Assembly (NCBI GenBank): GCA_029844215.1 | Contig: CM056724.1 | Location: forward strand, 91,283,093 to 91,347,092 | Origin: Przewalskia tangutica | Taxonomy: Eukaryota > Streptophyta > Magnoliopsida > Solanales > Solanaceae | Direction of reading: 5' to 3' | Length of the DNA stretch: 64,000 bases | Part shown: positions 1-10,911 of the stretch, in pieces | Layout of the letters: every line of letters starts with the position of its first letter | Numbering within the stretch: position 1 is the first letter of the stretch | Program-made: the position numbers and the translations under genes | Notes under the pieces: model-generated | What the model was told of the DNA's origin: nothing | Seen by the model: the letters and a program-made list of their open reading frames with translations, nothing else | Database searches by the model: none

Positions 1-27
1 CTATAAAATAAATGAATTCACTCCCAT

Positions 28-44
28 CTATTAAACTTTAATAG
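28..44. repeat. 17-bp perfect dyad in S-class monomers
   Basis: CTATTAAACTTTAATAG is an inverted repeat with 8-bp arms around one central base. The same dyad, or its CTATTAAATTTTAATAG variant, lies about 27 bp into nearly every S-class monomer. L-class monomers read CCATTTTTTAAACTTTAATAG here, which keeps only a 5-bp TTAAA/TTTAA core. It is the only strong dyad in the AT-rich start of the monomer. A cruciform or a protein-binding role is conjecture. Confidence 0.8.
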
Positions 45-214
45 AATTATCTAATAAAATACAATATTTAGTGTGCAATTTTGACTTGTAGAGAGATATT
101 AGAGAGATGGTAGGAAGATTTGTGAGAAACAAGAAGTGGAAAATAAAGTAATTATAGTTGAGAAATAGGGTTAAAGTATAAATATACTAACTAGAAGTTA
201 AAAATAAATATTAA

Positions 215-244
215 GGGGGTAGGGGGTTTATGGGTGTCAGGGGG
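215..244 (+). other. G-quadruplex-type motif in an S-class monomer
   Basis: Four G runs (5, 5, 3 and 5 G) are separated by loops of 2, 5 and 5 nt, which fits the canonical intramolecular quadruplex pattern. Equivalent complete motifs occur at 24093-24120, 38717-38745 and 60635-60665, and in the S monomers starting at 25730, 28497, 30335, 31243 and 36697. In the other S monomers a GGAGG or GGTGG change breaks one run, and L monomers keep only the first two runs. Folding is predicted, not shown. Confidence 0.6.
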
Positions 245-908
245 CAAAAATGGTCGTTACTTGTCGTTGCCACCGACTAATTTCTGCAAAGGGGGATGAG
301 TTCTAGTCCGGTCCAGAGTTGGGACCCCAATACCGACATTTTTCATCCCATTTTTTAAGGGAGTCGAGGTGGGGGCCTACCCGACCCATTGGGCCGCCTT
401 AGTTTTTCCTCAGCACCATCAACAAGCAGGTAACTTTTTGTTTTTTGTCAGTAGTTCACGTTACTAATTGTCCAAGACCGTGTTGCAACAATCAATTTCA
501 AAGTTTAGACCCTCTGTATCATGTTCAACAACATATGTGCCATTAGAAAAAGATGAAAAGGTGAACATTGATTTTTGTCATGCACTCATGTTCCTTGAAC
601 ACAAAAAATAAAATGCTGCAATTGATTTTATTTTTGCACCAGTTAATTACCAGTTTTTCTGGCCTTCATTTGGATTTGCCGCCAGAAATTTTGATCCCCT
701 TATTATTAATGTCGTTATTATTAGCAACGGTATTTGTTTTGTCAAATATTGAGATTAATTGAATGATATCCTTATCCTCAAAATGTTTCACAAATCTTTC
801 TATGTGATCCTTTCCGTGGGTGGACATCACATTTTGCAACTTGTTACCAAATTAGGCTTCACGAGCACCAATTAGATGGAAACGAACATGATCGGTGAGT
901 AATTCAGA

Positions 909-3900
909 CTATAAAATAAATGAATTCACACCCATTTTTTAAACTTTAATAGAATTATCAAATAAAATACAATATTTAGTGTGCAATTTAGACTTGTAGA
1001 GAGAAAGATTAGAGAGATGATAGGAAGATTTGTGAGAAATATGAAGAGGAAAATGAAGTAATTATGGTTGAGAAATAGGTTTAAAGAGTGAATATACTAA
1101 CTTAGAAGTTAAAAATAAATATTAAGGGGGTAGGGGGTTTATAGGATGTCGTTCGCCAAAATGGCCATTACTAGACGTTGCCAACGGCTAAAATCGAAAG
1201 TGATTGTTTGTGCAACGACTAATTTCTACAAAGGGGGATGTGCTCTAGTCCCGTCCCGAGTTCGAACCCAAATACCGACATTTTTCATCCAATTTTTTTG
1301 AGCAGATCGGGGCAGGGGGCGACCCGACCTACTTTACCGCCTTAGTTGTTCCTCAGCACCATCAACAAGCAGGTAACATTATGTTTTTTGTCATTAGTTC
1401 ATGTTACTAATTGTCCAAAAACGTGTTGCAACAATCAATTTCAAAGTTTAGACCCTCTGTATCATGTTCAACAACATCTGTGCACTTAGAAAAATATGAA
1501 AAGGTGAACATTGATGTTTGTCATGCACTCATGTTCCTTGAACACAAAAAATAAAATGCTGCAATTGATTTTATTTTTTGCACCAGTTAATTACTTGTTT
1601 TTCTGGCCTTCATTTGGATTTGCCGCCAGAAATTTTAATCCCCTTATTATTATTGTCGTTATTATTAGCAACATTTTTTTTGTGTCAAATATTGAGATTA
1701 ATTGAAGGCTATCCTTATCCTCAAAATGTTTCAAAAATCTTTCTATGTGATCCTTTCCGTGGGTGGACATCACATTTTTTCAACTTGTTACCAAATTAGG
1801 CTTCACGAGCACCAATTAGATGGAAACGAACAAGATCGGTGAATAATTGAGACTATAAAATAAATGAATTCACTCCCATCTATTAAATTTTAATAGAATT
1901 ATCAAATAAAATACAATATTTAGTGTGCAATTTCGACTTGTAGAGAGAGATATTAGAGAGATGGTAGTAAGATTTGTGAGAAACAAGAAGTGGAAAATAA
2001 AGTAATTATAGTTGAGAAATAGGGTTAAAGTATAAATATACTAACTTAGAAGTTAAAAATAAATATTAAGGAGGTAGGGGGTATATGGGGTGTCGGGGGC
2101 CAAAAATGGTCGTTACTTGTCGTTGCCACCGACTAATTTCTGCAAAGGGGGTTGAGTTCTAGTCCCGTCCAGAGTTAGAACCCCAATACCGACATTTTTC
2201 ATCCCATTTTTTAAGGGAGTCGAGGCGGCGGCCTACCCGACCCATTGGACCGCCTTAGTTTTTCCTTAGCACCATCAATAAGCAGGTAACTTTTTGTTTT
2301 TTGTCATTAGTTCACGTTACTAATTGTCCAAAACAGTGTTGCAACAATCAATTTCAAAGTTTAGAACCTCTGTATCATGTTCAACAACATCTGTGCACTT
2401 AGAAAAATATAAAAAGGTGAACATTTATGTTTGTCATGCACTCATGTTCGTTGAACACAAAAAATAAAATGCTGCAATTAATTTTATTTTTGCACCAGTT
2501 AATAACTTGTTTTTGTGGCCTTCATTTGGATTTGCCGCCAGAAATTTTAATCCCCTTATTATTATTGTCGTTATTATTAGCAACATTTTTTTGTGTCAAA
2601 TATTGAGATTAATTGAATGCTATCGTTATCCTCAAAATGTTTCACAAATCTTTCTATGTGATCCTTTCCGTGGGTGGACATCACATTTTTTCAACTTGTT
2701 ACCAAATTAGGCTTCACGAGCACCAATTAGATGGAAACGAACAAGATCGGTGAATAATTCAGACTATAAAATAAATGAATTCACTCCCATCTATTAAATT
2801 TTAATAGAATTATCAAATAAAATACAATATTTAGTGTGCAATTTCGACTTGTAGAGAGAGAGATTAGAGATATGGTAGGAAGATTTGTGAGAAACAAGAA
2901 GTGGAAAATAAAGTAATTATAGTTGAGAAATAGGGTTAAAGTATAAATATACTAACTTAGAAGTTAAAAATAAATATTAAGGAGGTAGGGGGTTTATGGG
3001 GTGTCGGGGGGCAAAAATGGTCGTTACTTGTCGTTGCCACCGACTAATTTCTGCAAAGGGGGATGAGTTCTAGTCCCGTCCAGAGTTCGAACCCCAATAC
3101 CGACATTTTTCATCCCATTTTTTAAGGGAGTCCAGGGCCTACCCACCCATCGACCGCCTCTTAGTTTGTCCTCAGCACCATCAACAAGCAGGTAACTTTT
3201 TGTTTTTTGTCATTAGTTCACGTTACTAATTGTCCAAAACCGTGTTGCAACAATCAATTTCAAAGTTTAGAACCTCTGTATCATGTTCAACAACATCTGT
3301 GCACTTAGAAAAATATAAAAAGGTGAACATTGATGTTTGTCATGCACTCATGTTCGTTGAACACAAAAATAAAATCTTGCAATTGATTTTATTTTTGCAC
3401 GATTAATAACTTGTTTTGTGGCCTTCATTTGGATTTGCCGCCAGAAATTTTAATCCCCTTATTATTATTGTCGTTATTATTAGCAACATTTTTTTGTGTC
3501 AAATATTGAGATTAATTGAATGCTATCGTTATCCTCAAAATGTTTCACAAATCTTTCTATGTGATCCTTTCCAGGTGGACATCACATTTTTTCAACTTGT
3601 TACCAAATTAGGCTTCACGAGCACCAATTAGATGGAAACGAACAAGATCGGTGAATAATTCAGACTATAAAATAAATGAATTCACTCCCATCTATTAAAT
3701 TTTAATAGAATTATCAAATAAAATACAATATTTAGTGTGCAATTTCGAATTGTAGAGAGAGATTAGAGAGATGGTAGGAAGATTTGTGAGAAACAAGAAG
3801 TGGAAAATAAAGTAATTATAGTTGAGAAATAGGGTTAAAGTATAAATATACTAACTTAGAAGTTAAAAATAAATATTAAGGAGGTAGGGGGTTTATGGGG

Positions 3901-4572
3901 TGTCGGGGGGCAAAAATGGTCGTTACTTGTCGTTGCCACCGACTAATTTCTGCAAAGGGGGATGAGTTCTAGTCCCGTCCAGAGTTCGAACCCCAATACC
4001 GACATTTTTCATCCCATTTTTTAAGGGAGTCCAAAGGGGGCCTACCCACCCATTGGACCGCCTTAGTTTTTCCTTAGCACCATCAACAAGCAGGTAACTT
4101 TTTGTTTTTTGTCATTAGTTCACGTTACTAATTGTCCAAAACCGTGTTGCAACAATCAATTTCAAAGTTTAGAACCTCTGTATCATGTTCAACAACATCT
4201 GTGCCATTAGAAAAAGATGCAAAGGTGAACATTGATTTTTGTCACGCACTCATGTTCCTTGAACACAAAAAATAAAATGCTGCATTTGATTTTATTTTTG
4301 CACAAGTTAATTACCTATATTTCTGGCCTTCATTTGGATTTGCCGCCAGAAATTTTGATCCCCTTATTATTAATGTCGTTCTTATTAGCAACGCTATTTT
4401 TTTTGTCAAATATTGAGATTAATTGAATGATATCCTTATCCTCAAAATGTTTCACAAATCTTTCTATGTGATCCTTTCCGTGGGTGGACATCACATTTTG
4501 CAACTTGTTACCAAATTAGTCTTCACGAGCACCAATTAGATGGAAACGAACGTGATCGGTGAGTAATTCAGA
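909..4572 (+). repeat. Four-monomer higher-order unit L-S-S-S
   Basis: One L monomer (909) is followed by three S monomers (1853, 2764, 3665), 3664 bp in all. Compared with the adjacent trimers it holds one extra S monomer. The extra copy (2764) is chimeric. Its first half matches the third-position type of 6422, and its second half matches the second-position type of 1853 and 5511 (GTTCGTTGAACAC variant). This is the expected product of unequal crossover between out-of-register trimers. Confidence 0.8.
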
Positions 4573-7333
4573 CTATAAAATAAATGAATTCACACCCATT
4601 TTTTAAAATTTAATAGAATTATCAAATAAAATACAATATTTAGTGTGCAATTTAGACTTGTAGAGAGAGATTAGATAGATGATAGATAGATTTGTGAGAA
4701 ATATGAAGAGGAAAATGAAGTAATTATGGTTGAGAAATAGGTTTAAAGAGTGAATATACTAACTTAGAAGTTAAAAATAAATATTAAGGGGGTAGGGGGT
4801 TTATAGGATGTCGTTCGCCAAAATGGCCATTACTAGACGTTGCCAACGGCTAAAATCGAAAGTGATTGTTTGTGCAACGACTAATTTCTACAAAGGGGGA
4901 TGTGCTCTAGTCCCGTCCCGAGTTCGAACCCAAATACCGACATTTTTCATCCAATTTTTTTGAGCGGATCGGGGCAGGGGGCGACCCGGCCTACTTTACC
5001 GCCTTAGTTGTTCCTCAGCACCATCAACAAGCAGGTAACATTATGTTTTTTGTCATTAGTTCATGTTACTAATTGTCCAAAAACGTGTTGCAACAATCAA
5101 TTTCAAAGTTTAGACCCTCTGTATCATGTTCAACAACATCTGTGCACTTAGAAAAATATGAAAAGGTGAACATTGATGTTTGTCATGCACTCATGTTCCT
5201 TGAACACAAAAAATAAAATGCTGCAATTGATTTTATTTTTGCACCGATTAATTACTTGTTTTTCCGCCTTCATTTGGATTTGCACGTAAATTTTAATCCC
5301 CTTATTATTATTGTCGTTATTATTAGCAACATTTTTTTTGTGTCAAATATTGAGATTAATTGAATGCTATCCTTATCCTCAAAATGTTTCAAAAATCTTT
5401 CTATGTGATCCTTTCCGTGGGTGGACATCACATTTTTTCAACTTGTTACCAAATTAGGCTTCACGAGCACCAATTAGATGGAAACGAACAAGATCGGTGA
5501 ATAATTCAGACTATAAAATAAATGAATTCACTCCCATCTATTAAATTTTAATAGAATTATCAAATAAAATACAATATTTAGTGTACAATTTCGACTTGTA
5601 GAGAGAGATATTAGAGAGATGGTAGTAAGATTTGTGAGAAACAAGAAGTGGAAAATAAAGTAATTATAGTTGAGAAATAGGGTTAAAGTATAAATATACT
5701 AACTTAGAAGTTAAAAATAAATATTAAGGAGGTAGGGGGTTTATGGGGTGTCGGGGGCCAAAAATGGTCGTTACTTGTCGTTGCCACCGACTAATTTCTG
5801 CAAAGGGGGTTGAGTTCTAGTTCCGTCCAGAGTTAGAACCCCAATACCGACATTTTTCATCCCATTTTTTAAGGGAGTCGAGGCGGCGGCCTACCCGACC
5901 CATTGGACCGCCTTAGTTTTTCCTTAGCACCATCAATAAGCAGGTAACTTTTTGTTTTTTGTCATTAGTTCACGTTACTAATTGTCCAAAACCGTGTTGC
6001 AACAATCAATTTCAATGTTTAGAACCTCTGTATCATGTTCAACAACATCTGTGCACTTAGAAAAATATAAAAAGGTGAACATTGATGTTTGTCATGCACT
6101 CATGTTCGTTGAACACAAAAAATAAAATGCTGCAATTGATTTTATTTTTGCACCAGTTAATAACTTGTTTTTGTGGCCTTCATTTGGATTTGCCGCCAGA
6201 AATTTTAATCCCCTTATTATTATTGTCGTTATTATTAGCAACATTTTTTTGTGTCAAATATTGAGATTAATTGAATGCTATCGTTATCCTCAAAATGTTT
6301 CACAAATCTTTCTATGTGATCCTTTCCGTGGGTGGACATCACATTTTTTCAACTTGTTACCAAATTAGGCTTCACGAGCACCAATTAGATGGAAACGAAC
6401 AAGATCGGTGAATAATTCAGACTATAAAATAAATGAATTCACTCCCATCTATTAAATTTTAATAGAATTATCAAATAAAATACAATATTTAGTGTGCAAT
6501 TTCGACTTGTAGAGAGAGAGATTAGAGATATGGTAGGAAGATTTGTGAGAAACAAGAAGTGGAAAATAAAGTAATTATAGTTGAGAAATAGGGTTAAAGT
6601 ATAAATATACTAACTTAGAAGTTAAAAATAAATATTAAGGAGGTAGGGGGTTTATGGGGTGTCGGGGGGCAAAAATGGTCGTTACTTGTCGTTGCCACCG
6701 ACTAATTTCTGCAAAGGGGGATGAGTTCTAGTCCCGTCCAGAGTTCGAACCCCAATACCGACATTTTTCATCCCATTTTTTAAGGGAGTCGAGGCGGGGG
6801 CCTACCCGACCCATTGGACCGCCTTAGTTTTTCCTTAGCACCATCAACAAGCAGGTAACTTTTTGTTTTTTGTCATTAGTTCACGTTACTAATTGTCCAA
6901 AACCGTGTTGCAACAATCAATTTCAAAGTTTAGAACCTCTGTATCATGTTCAACAACATCTGTGCCATTAGAAAAAGATGCAAAGGTGAACATTGATTTT
7001 TGTCATGCACTCATGTTCCTTGAACACAAAAAATAAAATGCTGCATTTGATTTTATTTTTGCACAAGTTAATTACCTATATTTCTGGCCTTCATTTGGAT
7101 TTGCCGCCAGAAATTTTGATCCCCTTATTATTAATGTCGTTCTTATTAGCAACGCTATTTTTTTTGTCAAATATTGAGATTAATTGAATGATATCCTTAT
7201 CCTCAAAATGTTTCACAAATCTTTCTATGTGATCCTTTCCGTGGGTGGACATCACATTTTGCAACTTGTTACCAAATTAGTCTTCACGAGCACCAATTAG
7301 ATGGAAACGAACGTGATCGGTGAGTAATTCAGA
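4573..7333 (+). repeat. Trimeric higher-order unit L-S1-S2
   Basis: This 2761-bp unit contains monomers at 4573 (L), 5511 (S1) and 6422 (S2). The S1 monomer is marked by GGTAGTAAG and CAATAAGCAGG, and the S2 monomer by CATTAGAAAAAGATGC. The same three marked types recur in the same order at 7334-10095, so the working repeat here is the trimer rather than the single monomer. Confidence 0.85.
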
Positions 7334-10095
7334 CTATAAAATAAATGAATTCACACCCATTTTTTAAAATTTAATAGAATTATCAAATAAAATACAATAT
7401 TTAGTGTGCAATTTAGACTTGTAGAGAGAGAGATTAGATAGATGATAGATAGATTTGTGAGAAATATGAAGAGGAAAATGAAGTAATTATGGTTGAGAAA
7501 TAGGTTTAAAGAGTGAATATACTAACTTAGAAGTTAAAAATAAATATTAAGGGGGTAGGGGGTTTATAGGATGTCGTTCGTCAAAATGACCATTACTAGA
7601 CGTTTCCAACGGCTAAAATCGAAAGTGATTGTTTGTGCAACGACTAATTTCTGCAAAGGGGGATGTGCCCTAGTCCCGTCCCGTGTTCAAACCCAAATAC
7701 CGACATTTTTCATCCAATTTTTTTGAGCGGATCTGGGCGGGGGGCCGACCCGGCCTACTTGACCGCCTTAGTTGTTCCTCAACACCATCAACAAGCAGGT
7801 AACATTATGTTTTTTGTCATTAGTTCATGTTACTAATTGTCCAAAAACGTGTTGCAACAATCAATTTCAAAGTTTAGACCCTCTATATCATGTTCAACAA
7901 CATCTGTGCACTTAGAAAAATATAAAAAAGGTGAACATTGATGTTTGTCATGCACTCATGTTCATGAACACAAAAAATAAAATGCTGCAATTGATTTTAT
8001 TTTTGCACCAGTTAATTACTTGTTTTTGTGGCCTTCATTTGGATTTGCCGCCAGAAATTTTAATCCCCTTATTATTATTGTCGTTATTATTAGCAACATT
8101 TTTTTGTGTCAAATATTGAGATTAATTGAATGCTATCATTATCCTCAAAATGTTTCAAAAATATTTCTATGTGATCCTTTCCGTTGGTGGACATCACATT
8201 TTTTCAACTTGTTACCAAATTAGGCTTCACGGGCACCAATTAGATGGAAACGAACAAGATCGGTGAATAATTCAGACTATAAAATAAATGAATTCACTCC
8301 CATCTATTAAATTTTAATAGAATTATCAAATAAAATACAATATTTAGTGTGCAATTTCGACTTGTAGAGAGAGATATTAGAGAGATGGTAGTAAGATTTG
8401 TGAGAAACAAGAAGTGGAAAATAAAGTAATTATAGTTGAGAAATAGGGTTAAAGTATAAATATACTAACTTAGAAGTTAAAAATAAATATTAAGGAGGTA
8501 GGGGGTTTATGGGGTGTCGGGGGCCAAAAATGGTCGTTACTTGTCGTTGCCACCGACTAATTTCTGCAAAGGGGGATGAGTTCTAGTCCCGTCCAGAGTT
8601 AGAACCCCAATACCGACATTTTTCATCCCATTTTTTAAGGGAGTCGAGGTGGCGGCCTACCCGACCCATTGGACCGCCTTAGTTTTTCCTTAGCACCATC
8701 AATAAGCAGGTAACTTTTTGTTTTTTGTCATTAGTTCACGTTACTAATTGTCCAAAACCGTGTTGCAACAATCAATTTCAAAGTTTAGAACCTCTGTATC
8801 ATGTTCAACAACATCTGTGCACTTAGAAAAATATAAAAAGGTGAACATTGATGTTTGTCATGCACTCATGTTCCTTGAACACAAAAAATAAAATGCTGCA
8901 ATTGATTTTATTTTTGCACCAGTTAATTACTTGTTTTTGTGGCCTTCATTTAGATTTGCCGCCAGAAATTTTAATCCCCTTATTATTATTGTCGTTATTA
9001 TTAGCAACATTTTTTTGTGTCAAATATTGAGATTAATTGAATGCTATCGTTATCCTCAAAATGTTTCACAAATCTTTCTATGTGATCCTTTCCGTGGGTG
9101 GACATCACATTTTTTCAACTTGTTACCAAATTAGGCTTCACGAGCACCAATTAGATGGAAACGAACAAGATCGGTGAATAATTCAGACTATAAAATAAAT
9201 GAATTCACTCCCATCTATTAAATTTTAATAGAATTATCAAATAAAATACAATATTTAGTGTGCAATTTCGACTTGTAGAGAGAGATATTAGAGAGATGGT
9301 AGGAAGATTTGTGAGAAACAAGAAGTGGAAAATAAAGTAATTATAGTTGAGAAATAGGGTTAAAGTATAAATATACTAACTTAGAAGTTAAAAATAAATA
9401 TTAAGGAGGTAGGGGGTTTATGGGGTGTCGGGGGGCAAAAATGGTCGTTACTTGTCGTTGCCACCGACTAATTTCTGCAAAGGGGGATGAGTTCTAGTCC
9501 CGTCCAGAGTTCGAACCCCAATACCGACATTTTTCATCCCATTTTTTAAGGGAGTCGAGGCGGGGGCCTACCCGACCCATTGGACCGCCTTAGTTTTTCC
9601 TTAGCACCATCAACAAGCAGGTAACTTTTTGTTTTTTGTCATTAGTTCACGTTACTAATTGTCCAAAACCGTGTTGCAACAATCAATTTCAAAGTTTAGA
9701 ACCTCTGTATCATGTTCGACAACATCTGTGCCATTAGAAAAAGATGCAAAGGTGAACATTGATTTTTGTCATGCACTCATGTTCCTTGAACACAAAAAAT
9801 AAAATGCTGCATTTGATTTTATTTTTGCACCAGTTAATTACCTATATTTCTGGCCTTCATTTGGATTTGCCGCCAGAAATTTTGATCCCCTTATTATTAA
9901 TGTCGTTCTTATTAGCAACGCTATTTTTTTGTCAAATATTGAGATTAATTGAATGATATCCTTATCCTCAAAATGTTTCACAAATCTTTCTATGTGATCC
10001 TTTCCGTGGGTGGACATCGCATTTTGCAACTTGTTACCAAATTTGGCTTCACGAGCACCAATTAGATGGAAACGAACGTGATCGGTGAGTAATTC
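7334..10095 (+). repeat. Trimeric higher-order unit L-S1-S2, ending at the retrotransposon
   Basis: Monomers at 7334 (L), 8277 (S1) and 9188 (S2) total 2762 bp, matching the preceding trimer in order and diagnostic variants. The last monomer is essentially complete. The copia element begins inside its terminal AATTCAGACTATAAA boundary, and the rest of that boundary resumes at 17339. Confidence 0.85.
10091..10095 (+). repeat. Target-site duplication AATTC, left copy
   Basis: AATTC directly precedes the 5' LTR and is repeated at 17334-17338 directly after the 3' LTR. The undisturbed satellite reads GTGAGTAATTCAGACTATAAA at this point, so the five bases were duplicated from the monomer boundary. 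A 5-bp duplication is the norm for Ty1-copia integrase. Confidence 0.97.
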
Positions 10096-10465
10096 TGTTA
10101 AAATAAAAGATAAGGGCAGTTCTGTTAGTTATTTTGTAAGCCCATTAAGGGGCAGCCCATCCCATTAGGGGAGCCGATTATTCTGTAAGCCCAGTATAGG
10201 GGCAGCCCAGTAATGAGGCGAATTGATATAAGGTCAGGCTATGATCTGCAAAGGGCAGAAGGTTGTACTCTCTATCAATCAATTGTTCAAAAAGGTGTAT
10301 GGAAAAATACCCTAATATCTTTTTCTTTCTTCTGTGTTATCTCCTTCTTCATCTTCTTCCTTCTCTATTGAGAGTTCTACTGTCAGCGTGTGTTGCATGG
10401 GTTATCTCAGTATGCACATAGCCTAGATTGTGGTTGTTAAATCTTATCAATGACCAGATTCAACA
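10096..10465 (+). repeat. 5' long terminal repeat of the copia element
   Basis: This 370-bp LTR starts TGTTAAAAT and ends CAACA, with TGTT/AACA terminal inverted repeats. By eye it matches the 3' LTR (16964-17333) except for four substitutions: CATCC/CATGC, TTAGGGG/TTAAGGG, GGGGCAG/GGGGAAG and GTTCTAC/GTTTTAC (5' form first). There are no indels. It should contain the promoter and transcription start of the element. Confidence 0.97.
10225..10232 (+). promoter_or_regulatory. Possible TATA box of the 5' LTR
   Basis: GATATAAG lies about 130 bp into the LTR, ahead of a C/T-rich stretch, as expected for a U3/R junction in a plant copia LTR. It is conserved in the 3' LTR. There is no transcript evidence, and other A/T-rich sites are possible. 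Confidence 0.35.
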
Positions 10466-10477
10466 TGGTATCAAAGC
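10466..10477 (+). other. Primer binding site (initiator Met tRNA type)
   Basis: TGGTATCAAAGC follows the 5' LTR with no gap. It matches the usual plant copia primer site TGGTATCAGAGC, complementary to the 3' end of initiator methionine tRNA, with one mismatch. It would prime minus-strand DNA synthesis and fixes the right edge of the LTR at 10465. Confidence 0.93.
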
Positions 10478-10530
10478 TTGTGGTCGATGGGTTACAAGAA
10501 TCGTATCTTGCTGAAGCACTGTAAGGATAT

Positions 10531-10895
10531 CTTGTTATTTTCTGTCTATTATCAGAAATCTGAAACATATTGTGGGTCGAAACCCTATTTTTTTTGAGTT
10601 AAGGGTGTTCAGATCTGAAACAAGAAATCTCGAAACCTTACTTTACTGTTGGAACCTTGTTATTTCTGTCTATTATCAGAAAAATCTGACACAAATCGTG
10701 GGTCGAAACCCTAATTTTCTGAGTTAAAGGTGTTCAGATCTGAAACAAGAAATCACGAAACCCTATTGTACTGTTGGAACCCTAGTCTCTGGGTCAAGGT
10801 TGTTCAGATCTATCACAAATCGTGGGTCGAAATCCTATTTTTTTTTTCTGTTGGAACCCTAGTTCTGGGGTTAAGCTTGCTCAGATCTGAAACCT
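10531..10895 (+). repeat. Leader tandem repeats, about 125 bp, three imperfect copies
   Basis: The untranslated leader between the primer site and gag contains spaced repeats. GGGTCGAAA recurs at 10574, 10700 and 10824 (steps 126 and 124). TTCAGATCT-type motifs recur near 10609, 10733, 10803 and, as a shortened copy, 10880. A TCTGTCTATTATCAGA block appears in the first two copies. The rest of 10478-10911 holds no open frame I would call. Such leaders may carry packaging or dimerisation signals, but that is inference. Confidence 0.8.
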
Positions 10896-10911
10896 AATAT
10901 TCCATGTTATA

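Larger units (their letters stand above)
1..10095 (+). repeat. Long-monomer satellite array, left block (11 monomers)
   Basis: Eleven head-to-tail copies of a 0.90-0.94 kb monomer begin at 1, 909, 1853, 2764, 3665, 4573, 5511, 6422, 7334, 8277 and 9188. Each start is the motif CTATAAAATAAATGAATTCA. Spacings are 901-912 bp for S monomers and 938-944 bp for L monomers (909, 4573, 7334). Within a monomer the order is: AT-rich start with an EcoRI site, a GA-rich stretch, a G-rich stretch, a GC-rich variable region with a GTTCGAACC core, a palindrome TGTTGCAACA, an AT-rich stretch, and an end near GATCGGTGAGTAATTC. No host gene is seen. Long monomers, higher-order structure and lack of genes are typical of centromeric, pericentromeric or subtelomeric satellite. 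Which of these applies cannot be told from sequence alone. Confidence 0.97.

Noticed and set aside
215..235. Telomere-like GGGTTTA next to G runs
   Set aside because: Only one GGGTTTA occurs per monomer and it is not in tandem, so it is not telomeric or interstitial telomeric repeat.
1161..1177. CENP-B box-like TTCGCCAAAATGGCC in L monomers
   Set aside because: The second half does not match the required CGGG core, and plants have no established CENP-B dependent centromere satellite.
3960..4000. tRNA gene suggested by GAGTTCGAACCCC
   Set aside because: The arms around the TTCGAAC loop do not pair, and no anticodon or acceptor stem is found. It is a B-box resemblance only.
1..10095. Periodic repeats considered as a CRISPR array or as tandem LTRs
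   Set aside because: The repeats abut without unique spacers and are 0.9 kb long, and no monomer boundary has TG...CA ends with a primer site or polypurine tract. They are satellite monomers.
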